Shown here: piece by piece, positions 38,952 through 46,739 of the stretch
How the letters are laid out: every line of letters begins with the position of its first letter
How positions within the stretch are numbered: the first letter of the stretch is position 1
Assembly: GCF_009469605.1 (NCBI RefSeq)
Contig: NZ_SSXU01000001.1
Coordinates: 62,001 to 126,000, forward strand
Length of the DNA stretch: 64,000 bases
Direction: 5' to 3'
Origin: Zoogloea sp. 1C4
Lineage (GTDB): Bacteria > Pseudomonadota > Gammaproteobacteria > Burkholderiales > Rhodocyclaceae
Program-made: the position numbers and the translations under genes
The notes under the pieces: generated by a model
Database searches by the model: none
Seen by the model: the letters and a program-made list of their open reading frames with translations, nothing else
Told to the model about the DNA's origin: nothing

Positions 38952-39646
38952 GCCTTGCCACCGCGGGCGAGGCGCTCGGCCGTGGTCATCGCCACCTTGT
39001 CGCGCACGTAGAGCGGCGCAGCCAGCGCCGCGTCGATGGTCTCGCCACGGGCAAGACGCACCGCAGCCAGTCGGGCCACGCTCGAGGCGAGGGGCACCGG
39101 CGAGGCATCGAAGCCCGTCAGGCGCTCACCAACCGCCGGCACCAGGGTCTCGCCATAGGCCTTGAAGGCCGAGCCAAAACCGAACCATTCGCCTTCTGCC
39201 GGCAGCCGCACCTCACCCGGCGCCGCACAGGCCGGCGCCATGCGCTCAACCAGCTGGCCGTCGCGACGCTCGTAGGCGGCAAAGTAAACCTCGGACATCC
39301 GCGCATCCACGGCAACGAAGATTGCACCGGACTCGTCCGCGCACTGGCTCGCCAGCGCCTCCAGCGTGCCGATCGGGATCACCGGCTTGCCAGCGCCCAT
39401 CGCCAGCCCCTGCACCACGCCGCAGGCCAGCCGCAGGCCTGTGAAGGCACCCGGGCCGGCGCCAAAGGCAATGGCGTCCAGATCGGCCAGCCGAGCGCCG
39501 GCATCGGCAAGAAGACCAAGGATTTCGGGGAGAAGGGTTTCGGAGTGGCCGGGGCGACCGGCAACCGACCGCTCGCTGATGCGTTCGCCGTCGAGCAGGG
39601 CGACGGAAGCGGTTTCGGTGGAGGTTTCGATGGCGAGGATTTTCAT
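38948..39646 (-). CDS. tsaB: tRNA threonylcarbamoyladenosine biosynthesis protein TsaB
   Basis: 232 residues with the ASKHA-type opening LAIETSTETASVAL, GPGAFTGLRLACGVVQGLA, and VDARMSEVYFAAY. TsaB partners TsaD and TsaE in adding the threonylcarbamoyl group to A37 of ANN-reading tRNAs. It is first in tsaB-rimI-udg. Confidence 0.95.
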   Translation of the reverse strand: MKILAIETSTETASVALLDGERISERSVAGRPGHSETLLPEILGLLADAGARLADLDAIAFGAGPGAFTGLRLACGVVQGLAMGAGKPVIPIGTLEALASQCADESGAIFVAVDARMSEVYFAAYERRDGQLVERMAPACAAPGEVRLPAEGEWFGFGSAFKAYGETLVPAVGERLTGFDASPVPLASSVARLAAVRLARGETIDAALAAPLYVRDKVAMTTAERLARGGKA

Positions 39647-39706
39647 GGCCCGCGCATTCTACCGTTTCCGCGACGGCGAGCCGCGGCGGCGTTGCGCGAT
39701 CTAAGC

Positions 39707-40030
39707 TCAGTCGCGCCGGCGCATCGGGCCGTAAACATCACGGCCGGCTTCATGTACATCGTGACGCAGCTGACGGCGCTCCTCGGACGACCAGCGCCGC
39801 GGATTGCGGCTGTCCTCGGCCTCGGGACGGCGCTGCTGGGCATCGGGGACGAGCCCCTGCGCATCGCGGATCTGCCCCTGCCGGTCGTAAGGGCCTGCGT
39901 AGGAACGCAACCACGCACCCGCCCGCTCGACACCCTCGGCCGACGCGGCGCTGCCAGCGCCCAGCCCGATGGCGCCTGCCACGAGAAGGCCGAGTGCACG
40001 CAGTGTCGACAATGTCTTCTGACGTTCCAT
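39707..40030 (-). CDS. Small exported hypothetical protein (107 aa)
   Basis: The ATG at 40030 is chosen because it opens a clear signal peptide (residues 1-31, LGLLVAGAIGLGAGSAASA), with AGGA about 9 bases upstream. The mature part of about 75 residues is basic and Arg/Gln-rich and includes RRWSSEERRQLRHDVHEAGRDVY, given here as SSEERRQLRHDVHEAGRDVY, a pattern I have seen in small periplasmic beta-proteobacterial proteins but cannot name. It is divergent from the OmpR-like regulator across 163 bases, so the regulator may control it. Confidence 0.65.
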   Translation of the reverse strand: MERQKTLSTLRALGLLVAGAIGLGAGSAASAEGVERAGAWLRSYAGPYDRQGQIRDAQGLVPDAQQRRPEAEDSRNPRRWSSEERRQLRHDVHEAGRDVYGPMRRRD

Positions 40031-40193
40031 GGGGCTGAATCCTAACCTGACCAATTGGATTCTGGCAGTCCCCTCCGAGAATGGAATCAACCTTTGTAAG
40101 AGGATGTTAGACCCCCTTCACGGCTTACGTTTGCTTACCCGCCCTCACCCGCCCGTCTGGCGGCCGGACGGGCGAGGCGCTAGGATTCGGGTC

Positions 40194-40925
40194 ATGGAAA
40201 AAGAGAGCTATCGCATTCTGGTCGTCGATGACGACCTCCGCCTCCGGGATCTGCTGAAGCGCTACCTGAGCGAGCAGGGCTTTGCCGTCAAGACGGTGAG
40301 CGACGCCGCCCAGATGGATCGCGCGATCCTGCGCGAGCATTTCGACCTGATGGTCCTCGACCTGATGCTTCCTGGCGAGGATGGCCTGTCGATCTGCCGG
40401 CGCCTGCGGGGCACCAACAACCCGATCCCCATCGTGATGCTCACCGCCAAGGGCGACGACGTGGACCGCATCGTCGGCCTCGAGATGGGCGCCGACGATT
40501 ACCTTCCAAAGCCCTTCAACCCCCGCGAGCTCGTCGCCCGCATCCACGCCGTGCTGCGTCGCCAGCCGCAAACCCCGCCGGGCGCCCCCGCCACCGAAGA
40601 CGAAGACGTGCGCTTTGGCCAGATCGTCGTGCAGCTGGGCTCTCGCGTGCTTGTCCGCAACGGCGAGGAGACCCTCCTCACCACCGGCGAATTCGCGCTC
40701 CTCAAGGTGCTGCTCCAGCATCCGCGCCAGCCGCTCTCCCGCGACCGCCTGATGGAGCTCGCCCGTGGCCGCGAATACGACGTCTTCGACCGCTCCATCG
40801 ACGTGCAGATCTCGCGCCTGCGCAAGCTGATCGAGGAAGACCCCGGCAAGCCCCGCTACATCCAGACGGTGTGGGGCTTCGGCTACGTCTTCGTTCCGGA
40901 CGGCAACAAGCACACCGCCCAATAA
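40194..40925 (+). CDS. OmpR-family response regulator
   Basis: 243 residues from the ATG at 40194 (AGGA about 8 bases upstream); the longer frame is not used. The receiver has acidic residues DDD near 12-14, phospho-acceptor Asp56 in MVLDLMLPGEDG, and Lys in LPKPFNP. The C-terminal winged helix is OmpR-like (TTGEFALLKVLLQHP; RLRKLIEEDPGKPRYIQTVW). It is followed 9 bases later by an EnvZ-like kinase, and the overall match is to OmpR rather than PhoB types. Targets cannot be read from the sequence. Confidence 0.93.
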   Translation: MEKESYRILVVDDDLRLRDLLKRYLSEQGFAVKTVSDAAQMDRAILREHFDLMVLDLMLPGEDGLSICRRLRGTNNPIPIVMLTAKGDDVDRIVGLEMGADDYLPKPFNPRELVARIHAVLRRQPQTPPGAPATEDEDVRFGQIVVQLGSRVLVRNGEETLLTTGEFALLKVLLQHPRQPLSRDRLMELARGREYDVFDRSIDVQISRLRKLIEEDPGKPRYIQTVWGFGYVFVPDGNKHTAQ

Positions 40926-40934
40926 CGCCGATCC

Positions 40935-42284
40935 GTGTCGCCGCTTCACCCCCGCGCCCTCCTGCCCGGCTCGCTGCTGTGGCGAATATTCCTGCTGGTG
41001 ACGGTGCTGATGCTCGCCTCGGTCACGGTGTGGTCGGTCATCTTCAGCCACTTCGACCAGCAAAACCGGGCGCGGCAGACGGCCCAGACCGTCGTCAGCA
41101 TCATCAACCTCACCCGCACCGCGCTGCTCAACGCCGATCCCGCCCTGCGCAAGGATCTGCTGCTGGATCTGGCCACCCTCGAAGGCATCCGCATCTACCC
41201 GGCCGAGCCCCAGGACAAAATCACGCCGCTTGAAGACACCGCTGTATTGCGTCAGGTGATGACCGACGTGCGCCTGCAACTGGGTGCCGAAACCCGCTTT
41301 GCCTCGTCTTGGGAAGGCCTGCCCGGCTTCTGGGTGAGCTTCCGGATCGAAGCCGACGACCCGGCCGACCACGCGGATTTCTGGGTGATGCTGCCCGCCG
41401 AGCGGATCATCCGCCCCCACGCCCGCGAATGGATGTGGTGGGGCCTGGCCGCGCTCAGCCTGGCGATGCTCGGCGCCTACATGATCGTCTCGCGGCTCAA
41501 CCGCCCGCTGCGCGCGATGGCCGCCGCTGCTCGCACCGTTGGCCGGGGCGAGATCCCGCCTCGGCTCTCAGAGAGCGGCCCCGCCGAAGTCGCCGATCTC
41601 GCCCATGCCTTCAACCAGATGTCCAACGACCTCCAGCAGCTCGACGCCGACCGGGCGCTGATCCTCGCCGGCGTCTCCCACGACCTGCGCACCCCCCTCG
41701 CCCGCCTGCGCCTGGGCGTCGAGATGTGCGGCGCCGATCCAACCGACGTGGACGCGATGGTCTCCGACATCGAGGACATGGACCGGATCATCGGCCAGTT
41801 CCTGGAGTTCTCCCGCATCGACGGCGGCGAAACCCTCGCTGCCGTCGATCTCGGCGAACTCGCCGACGAACTTGCCGGCGTGTATGCCCGGCGCGGCTTC
41901 CCGATCGACCTCCGGCGCAGCAGCGCCCCCCCTGCGCTGGCCCGGCCCCAGGCCCTGCGCCGGGCCGTCACCAACCTGATCGAGAACGCCCTCAACTACG
42001 CCGGCGGGCCACCCGAACTCGAAACCGGCGTGATCAACGGCCGACCGGTGCTCCACGTACTCGACCGCGGCCCGGGCATCCCGGCCTCGGAAACCGAGCG
42101 CGTCAAGCGCCCGTTCACGCGCCTGGAGGCCGCCCGCAGCAACACCAAGGGGTCAGGCCTCGGGCTCGCCATCGTTGACCGCATCATCCGCGGGCAATTT
42201 GGCGAATTCCAGCTGGCATCCCGCCCCGGCGGCGGGCTGGATGCCCTCATCCTGCTCCAGGCCGCGCCCAAGGACCCGAGTTAA
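40935..42284 (+). CDS. EnvZ-like sensor histidine kinase
   Basis: 449 residues from a GTG start. Membrane segments lie at about 17-38 and 158-180, enclosing a periplasmic domain of about 120 residues, then HAMP (RLNRPLRAMAAAARTVGRGE). Dimerisation domain His249 lies in AGVSHDLRTPLARLRLG, and the ATPase domain has NLIENALNYAG, DRGPGIP and GSGLGLAIVDRIIRGQFG. It pairs with the OmpR-like regulator just upstream. A role in osmotic or envelope sensing is inferred by family. Confidence 0.93.
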   Translation: MSPLHPRALLPGSLLWRIFLLVTVLMLASVTVWSVIFSHFDQQNRARQTAQTVVSIINLTRTALLNADPALRKDLLLDLATLEGIRIYPAEPQDKITPLEDTAVLRQVMTDVRLQLGAETRFASSWEGLPGFWVSFRIEADDPADHADFWVMLPAERIIRPHAREWMWWGLAALSLAMLGAYMIVSRLNRPLRAMAAAARTVGRGEIPPRLSESGPAEVADLAHAFNQMSNDLQQLDADRALILAGVSHDLRTPLARLRLGVEMCGADPTDVDAMVSDIEDMDRIIGQFLEFSRIDGGETLAAVDLGELADELAGVYARRGFPIDLRRSSAPPALARPQALRRAVTNLIENALNYAGGPPELETGVINGRPVLHVLDRGPGIPASETERVKRPFTRLEAARSNTKGSGLGLAIVDRIIRGQFGEFQLASRPGGGLDALILLQAAPKDPS

Positions 42285-42323
42285 AGCTAGAATCGGAGCA
42301 ATCCCCTTTATGGCGCAAAACCC

Positions 42324-43034
42324 ATGATTCTGTTCCGCCAGTTCTTCGACGACGCCAGCTCGACGCTGACCTATCTGCTCGCCGATCCCGTCACCGGCGA
42401 CGCCATCATCATCGATTCGGTCAAGGCTCACCTGGGCGCCTACCTCAGCTTCCTGCAGGAACAGGAGCTGCAGCTCGACTGGGTGCTGGAAACCCACATC
42501 CACGCCGACCACATCACCGGCTCCGCCGGCCTGTGCGAACTTACCGGCGCCCGCAGCGCCATGGGCCGGGCCGGTGCCGCCGGCTGCGCCGATCGGCTGC
42601 TCGGTGACGGCGACACCATTGTCTTCGGCAACCAGGTGATCCGCGTCATCCCCACCCCGGGCCACACCCCGGGCTGCGTGACCTACCAATGGCGCGACCG
42701 CATCTTCACCGGCGATGCGCTGCTCATCGGCGGTTGCGGCCGCACCGATTTCCAGGGTGGCGACGCCGGCCAGCTCTACGACAGCGTCACCGAGCGGCTG
42801 TTCACGCTGCCCGACGAAACCCTGGTCTACCCCGGCCACGATTACCGCGGCGCCCGGGTGTCGTGCATCGCCCAGGAAAAACTGGGCAACCCCCGTTTCA
42901 GCGGTCACAACCGCCAGAGCTTCATCGAACAGATGGCGGCGCTCCAGCTGCCCCGCCCCGAGATGATGGACGAAGCCCTGCCCGCCAACCTCAACTGCGG
43001 TCGCAGCCGCTCGCTGGATGTCCATGGCGCCTGA
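42324..43034 (+). CDS. Persulfide dioxygenase (ETHE1-like MBL-fold protein)
   Basis: 236 residues of the metallo-beta-lactamase fold. The metal-binding sequence is THIHADHITGSAGL, further ligands lie in IPTPGHTPGCVTY and IFTGDALLIGGCGRTDFQGG, and VYPGHDYRG closes the active site. ETHE1-type enzymes oxidise glutathione persulfide to sulfite. It overlaps the truncated globin gene by 17 bases, so the two are cotranslated. Confidence 0.93.
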   Translation: MILFRQFFDDASSTLTYLLADPVTGDAIIIDSVKAHLGAYLSFLQEQELQLDWVLETHIHADHITGSAGLCELTGARSAMGRAGAAGCADRLLGDGDTIVFGNQVIRVIPTPGHTPGCVTYQWRDRIFTGDALLIGGCGRTDFQGGDAGQLYDSVTERLFTLPDETLVYPGHDYRGARVSCIAQEKLGNPRFSGHNRQSFIEQMAALQLPRPEMMDEALPANLNCGRSRSLDVHGA

Positions 43035-43437
43035 GCAAGCCACCACTGCCTACTCCCAGCTTGGCGGCGAAGACACTCTTCGCCGCCTCGTGCATCGCTT
43101 CTACGCCCTGATGGACACCCTGCCGGAAGCCTGGGAACTGCGCCAGATGCACCCGGAGGATCTCTCCGGCTCGGAAGAAAAACTCTTCATGTACCTGAGC
43201 GGCTGGCTCGGCGGCCCCCCGCTGTACGAGCAGGCCAACGGTCATCCGCGCCTGCGTGCCCGCCACCTGCCCTTCACCATCACCAGCGCCGAGCGCGACC
43301 AGTGGCTGATGTGCATGAACCTGGCCCTTGACGAGGTCCTCGCCGACCACCCGCTGCGGCCACGCCTGTGGGGCGCCATCGAAGGCCTCGCCGATCACAT
43401 GCGCAACAAGGCCGACCCACCGGGCGCTCGTGAATAA
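43018..43437 (+). CDS. Group II truncated haemoglobin
   Basis: 139 residues with the 2-on-2 globin pattern: YSQLGGEDTLRRLVHRFYALM, LSGWLGGPPLYEQANGHPRLRARHLPF (seen as GWLGGPPLYE and GHPRLRARHLPF with the proximal-region His) and WLMCMNLALDE. Trp in the G helix (QWLMCM) is typical of group II. It binds O2 or NO. It starts inside the end of the persulfide dioxygenase gene, either at 43018 or at the second ATG at 43024. Confidence 0.92.
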   Translation: MSMAPEQATTAYSQLGGEDTLRRLVHRFYALMDTLPEAWELRQMHPEDLSGSEEKLFMYLSGWLGGPPLYEQANGHPRLRARHLPFTITSAERDQWLMCMNLALDEVLADHPLRPRLWGAIEGLADHMRNKADPPGARE

Positions 43438-43581
43438 ATCGTTCGCCGATCCCTGCCGGGTGCTTCCAGCGCCGGCTGTAATTCAGTACAGTACGCCCGT
43501 TTGCGACCCGGACCGTCCGGCCGTGCCGGCCCCTCCGTCGCCATTCCTGCGTCCTGCCGAGCCGTCTCCCAGCGTCCTGCG

Positions 43582-44118
43582 ATGAAATTCCTCTTCGACC
43601 TGTTCCCGATCATCCTGTTTTTTGTCGCGTACAAGTTTGCCGGCATCTTTGCCGCCACTGCCGTGGCCATCGCCGCCACCATCGGGCAGATCGCCTGGGT
43701 GTGGTTCCGGCACCGCAAGGTCGACACCATGCTGTGGGTCAGCCTGGCGATCGTCACCATCTTCGGCGGTGCCACGCTGATCTTCCAGAACCCCACCTTC
43801 ATCAAGTGGAAGCCCACCGTGCTCTACTGGTTCTTTGCCGTGGCGCTGCTGTTCTCGGCCCACGTCCTCAAGAAGAACCTCATCCGCACGATGCTCGAAG
43901 CCCAGCTCAAGCTGCCCGAGCACCTGTGGCAGACGGTCAACCTCGCCTGGGCCGGTTTTTTTGCACTGATGGGGGTGTTGAACATCTTCATCGCCTACAA
44001 TTTTTCCGAAGACACCTGGGTCAACTTCAAGCTCTTCGGCGGCATGGGTCTGATGCTCGTGTTCGTGCTGGCCCAGGGAATGCTGCTGTCCCGCTACATT
44101 GAAGAGGAACCCAAGTAA
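43582..44118 (+). CDS. yciB: Inner membrane-spanning protein YciB (septation protein A)
   Basis: 178 residues from the ATG at 43582 ([19 protein letters not shown]), the usual start; longer frames are not used. About five membrane segments with conserved loops ([43 protein letters not shown]). The family affects cell-envelope synthesis and septation. Its stop overlaps the YciI start (TAATG), and bolA and a parvulin follow, an order common in beta-proteobacteria. Confidence 0.95.
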   Translation: MKFLFDLFPIILFFVAYKFAGIFAATAVAIAATIGQIAWVWFRHRKVDTMLWVSLAIVTIFGGATLIFQNPTFIKWKPTVLYWFFAVALLFSAHVLKKNLIRTMLEAQLKLPEHLWQTVNLAWAGFFALMGVLNIFIAYNFSEDTWVNFKLFGGMGLMLVFVLAQGMLLSRYIEEEPK

Positions 44119-44417
44119 TGCTGTATGTCCTGATCGGCGAAGATGCCCCCGGCTCCCTGGACAAGCGTCTCGCCGCACGTCCCGAACACGTTGCCCGCCT
44201 GCAGGCGCTGCAGGCCGAAGGCCGGCTGGTCCTGGCGGGCCCCTGCCCTGCCGTGGATTCCCCGGACCCCGGCCCTGCCGGCTTCACCGGCAGCGTGATC
44301 ATCGCCGAGTTCCCTTCCCTCGCCGACGCCGAAGCCTGGGCCGCGGCCGATCCCTACATGACCACCGGCGTGTTCACCCGCTGTACCGTCAAGCCGTTCC
44401 GGAAAACCCTGCCGTGA
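44118..44417 (+). CDS. YciI family protein
   Basis: 99 residues with the ferredoxin-like YciI fold: [22 protein letters not shown] (given in part), [22 protein letters not shown], ending KPFRKTL. A His-Asp-type active site is proposed for the family. It starts in the yciB stop and ends in a GTGA overlap with bolA. Confidence 0.9.
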   Translation: MLYVLIGEDAPGSLDKRLAARPEHVARLQALQAEGRLVLAGPCPAVDSPDPGPAGFTGSVIIAEFPSLADAEAWAAADPYMTTGVFTRCTVKPFRKTLP

Positions 44418-44677
44418 GCGTCATGGACGAGATCCGCCAGCGGCTGGCCGTGCTGGCGCCGGTCAAGGTCGAGCTCATCGACGACAGCGCCCTGCACGCC
44501 GGCCATGCGGGCGCCCGCTCGGGCGGCGGGCATTACCGGCTGTCCATTGTCTCGGCGGCGTTTGCTGGCAAGAACACCGTTTCCCGTCACCGGATGATTT
44601 ACGATGCGCTCGGCGACATGATGCGCAAGGAGATACACGCCCTTGCCATCCAGGCAGAAACCCCGGAAGACCTTTAA
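44414..44677 (+). CDS. bolA: BolA family transcriptional/iron-sulfur regulator
   Basis: 87 residues from a GTG at 44414 that overlaps the YciI stop; an ATG at 44423 is the alternative. The BolA fold is shown by [45 protein letters not shown] and [12 protein letters not shown]. BolA proteins bind monothiol glutaredoxins and Fe-S clusters. Conserved His residues are present. Confidence 0.92.
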   Translation: MSVMDEIRQRLAVLAPVKVELIDDSALHAGHAGARSGGGHYRLSIVSAAFAGKNTVSRHRMIYDALGDMMRKEIHALAIQAETPEDL

Positions 44678-44710
44678 ATCTCCACCCCCTACACCACGCA
44701 AGGAAAACTG

Positions 44711-45490
44711 ATGAAAACCCTCCCGAGCCGTCTGGTCGTTTCCCTCTTCGCAGCCTTCGTTGCGCTGCCCGCCTTTGCCCAGACTGTTGCCACCGTCAAC
44801 GGCTCCGCCATCCCCCAGGCGCGCGCCGACGTGATGATCTCCGAGCAGAAGTCCCAGGGTGCCCCTGAATCCGAGCAGCTACGCAACGCCGTCAAGGAAG
44901 AACTGGTCCGCCGCGAGATCCTCTCTCAGGAAGCCCGCAAGAAGGGTTTCGAAAAGAACGGCAGCGTCCAGGCCCAGATGGAACTGGCCCGCCAGGCCGT
45001 GCTGATCCGCGCCTACCTGCAGGATTTCGTGAAGACCCACCCCGTCACCGACGCCGATGTGAAGTCCGAATACGACAAGATCAAGGCCCAGCTCGGCGAC
45101 AAGGAATACAAGGCCCGCCACATCCTCGTCGAGAAGGAAGAGGACGCTAAGGCCATCATCGCCAAGCTCGAAAAGGGCGAGAAGTTTGAAGATCTGGCCA
45201 AGCAGTCCAAGGATCCCGGCTCCCGCGAAAAGGGTGGCGATCTGGGCTGGGCCAACCCGGCCGGCTTCGTGAAGCCTTTCGCCGAAGCGCTGACCAAGCT
45301 CGAGAAGGGCAAGATCACCACCACCCCGGTGAAGACCGACTTCGGCTACCACGTCATCAAGCTCGAAGACAGCCGCGCCCTCAAGGCCCCGGCTTTTGAC
45401 GAGGTCAAGGGTCAGCTCAAGCAACGTCTTGAGCAGCAGAGTGTCGAACGCCATATCGCCGACCTGCGCACCAAGGCTGCCGTCAAGTAA
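44711..45490 (+). CDS. Parvulin-type peptidyl-prolyl isomerase, exported
   Basis: 259 residues. A signal peptide spans 1-22 (LPAFA|Q). A helical chaperone N-terminal part follows, then a parvulin domain at about 132-225 (YKARHILVEKEEDAKA; GSREKGGDLGWANP; TDFGYHVIKLED), and a Lys/Gln-rich tail. It is of the PrsA/SurA-like periplasmic foldase type. The ribosome site AAGGAAA precedes the ATG, and a strong terminator follows. Confidence 0.93.
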   Translation: MKTLPSRLVVSLFAAFVALPAFAQTVATVNGSAIPQARADVMISEQKSQGAPESEQLRNAVKEELVRREILSQEARKKGFEKNGSVQAQMELARQAVLIRAYLQDFVKTHPVTDADVKSEYDKIKAQLGDKEYKARHILVEKEEDAKAIIAKLEKGEKFEDLAKQSKDPGSREKGGDLGWANPAGFVKPFAEALTKLEKGKITTTPVKTDFGYHVIKLEDSRALKAPAFDEVKGQLKQRLEQQSVERHIADLRTKAAVK

Positions 45491-45514
45491 TTCGATCGAC
45501 CAGCTCCAGCCTGA

Positions 45515-45542
45515 AAGCCGACGCGTCAGCGTCGGCTTTTTT
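45515..45542 (+). terminator. Intrinsic terminator after the yciB-bolA-parvulin cluster
   Basis: A 10-bp stem (45515-45524 with 45529-45538), four-base loop and six T residues (45537-45542). Confidence 0.88.
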
Positions 45543-45614
45543 GCTTCTGGGGCCCGCCTCGCCGGCGACACGGCATACGGACAGGGCGGACTTCCACCTC
45601 GACGGGAGGCCAGG

Positions 45615-45956
45615 ATGGACAGGACACCACCGCCGTGCCAGGAACCCTTCTGGCACCTCCTCTACCGCTATCTGTGGCCCTTCGCGTGCTTTCGCGACGT
45701 GACCCAGGGCAGCCTCATCGAACGCCGGCAGAACTACCGCCACAACCGGCAGATGGGCGTCCACCTCCCGGGATTCATGGCCAAGTGGGCCTGCCTCACG
45801 CTGGTGTTCTTCCTGCTCGGGCTGACCTTCGAGGAACTGCTGGAGGTAATGCTCCCCGCCGCCTGCTGCTATGTCACGAGCACCTGGGCCCTGACGATCT
45901 GCGTCCAGCTCTGCGTGGCCTGGCTATGGCTACGGCGCTTTCCAGAGCTCCATTGA
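45615..45956 (+). CDS. Small hypothetical membrane protein (113 aa)
   Basis: From the ATG at 45615 with GGGAGG about 7 bases upstream. Two hydrophobic segments are visible (residues about 62-80, CLTLVFFLLGLTFEELLEV, and about 85-107, CCYVTSTWALTICVQLCVAW). An aromatic, basic N-terminus reads PFWHLLYRYLWPFACFRDV. I do not recognise the family. It stands alone between two transcription units, before the exoprotein promoter region. Confidence 0.6.
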   Translation: MDRTPPPCQEPFWHLLYRYLWPFACFRDVTQGSLIERRQNYRHNRQMGVHLPGFMAKWACLTLVFFLLGLTFEELLEVMLPAACCYVTSTWALTICVQLCVAWLWLRRFPELH

Positions 45957-46088
45957 CCTGAGGCGCAGCAAGCTGAGCCAGCCACTCATACACTGCTGGC
46001 GAGCGAGGGCATGACCAATCCAAGTGCCGCCGGCGGCACCCCAATCTGGACATGACGAGCGGACGCTCAAGCAAAACGCCTACCCACA

Positions 46089-46116
46089 TTGATTTTCACA
46101 ATACAATGTGTATACA
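46089..46116 (+). promoter_or_regulatory. Candidate sigma-70 promoter for the exoprotein region
   Basis: TTGATT at 46089-46094 and TATACA at 46111-46116, spaced by 16 bp, in an unusually AT-rich stretch (46086-46160) between GC-rich neighbours. Transcription from here would leave a leader of about 620 bases before the giant exoprotein start. Confidence 0.5.
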
Positions 46117-46120
46117 CTTA

Positions 46121-46151
46121 CAGGCATTACATCATTCACATTGAATGCCTG
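46121..46151 (+). promoter_or_regulatory. 8-bp inverted repeat just after the promoter
   Basis: CAGGCATT at 46121-46128 and its exact complement AATGCCTG at 46144-46151, separated by 15 bases. Its place directly after the candidate promoter suits an operator or a leader hairpin. Confidence 0.4.
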
Positions 46152-46203
46152 CAATGCCATCCGGGGTCGCGATGGAAGATAGTGCGGGCATCCCTGATGC
46201 CCC

Positions 46204-46737
46204 ATGACACTCAGCCCATCCCATCCACAGCACGTCGCCCCAACGAGCCTCGGCAACGCCCATTCCCGCCAAACCTGCGACATCACCGCCAACGGCAGCC
46301 GCGATCACCAAGCTATTGACGGTCGCCCCCAGCCCAACTGCGACTGCGGCGATTCCAAAGACAACCAGATCCGGCTCCACCGCCTGCTCCACCGCGATTC
46401 CGGCACCAAGACCAGCGCCTTCCTCAAAGCCAGGGGCCACCAATCCGGCGACACCATCGACGACCCCGAAGTCGTCATCAGGCGCCACAGCATGCCCGGC
46501 GGGACAGCCGGCCACGGCCCCCGTGCCTCCACCATTCGCGCGCCCCTCGCTGCCCTCGCCGCCCCCGCCTGCACCACGTTTGGCATCCGCAGCAACGCTT
46601 GCCTCCTGAACCACAACGTTTTCGCCGGCCCACCCTCGTCTCGGTCGCCCGACTTGCAGACGCCCATCGCCCTGATGGGCTTCGCCATCGGCCTGACCTG
46701 CCAACCCCTGGCCATCTCCCCTGAATCGGGCTTCTGA
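46204..46737 (+). CDS. Possible small gene immediately before the exoprotein (177 aa)
   Basis: An open frame that ends two bases before the exoprotein ATG. Its third codon positions are overwhelmingly C or G, as in the real genes around it, whereas the opposite-strand frame (46132-46704) shows the G/A/V-rich pattern of a shadow. The protein has no signal peptide, six Cys and many His, Arg, Pro and Ser, and I do not recognise it. It could be a true leader gene, a degenerate remnant, or the 5' leader of the exoprotein mRNA. The remainder of 45957-46740 holds the promoter and inverted repeat listed separately, and nothing else I can identify. Confidence 0.3.
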   Translation: MTLSPSHPQHVAPTSLGNAHSRQTCDITANGSRDHQAIDGRPQPNCDCGDSKDNQIRLHRLLHRDSGTKTSAFLKARGHQSGDTIDDPEVVIRRHSMPGGTAGHGPRASTIRAPLAALAAPACTTFGIRSNACLLNHNVFAGPPSSRSPDLQTPIALMGFAIGLTCQPLAISPESGF

Positions 46738-46739
46738 CC

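Noticed and set aside
46132-46704. A 190-codon minus-strand frame with hydrophobic Val/Ala/Gly stretches
   Set aside because: The composition is what a C-rich third position on the opposite strand produces; the plus-strand frame fits coding better, and no motif or start signal supports it.
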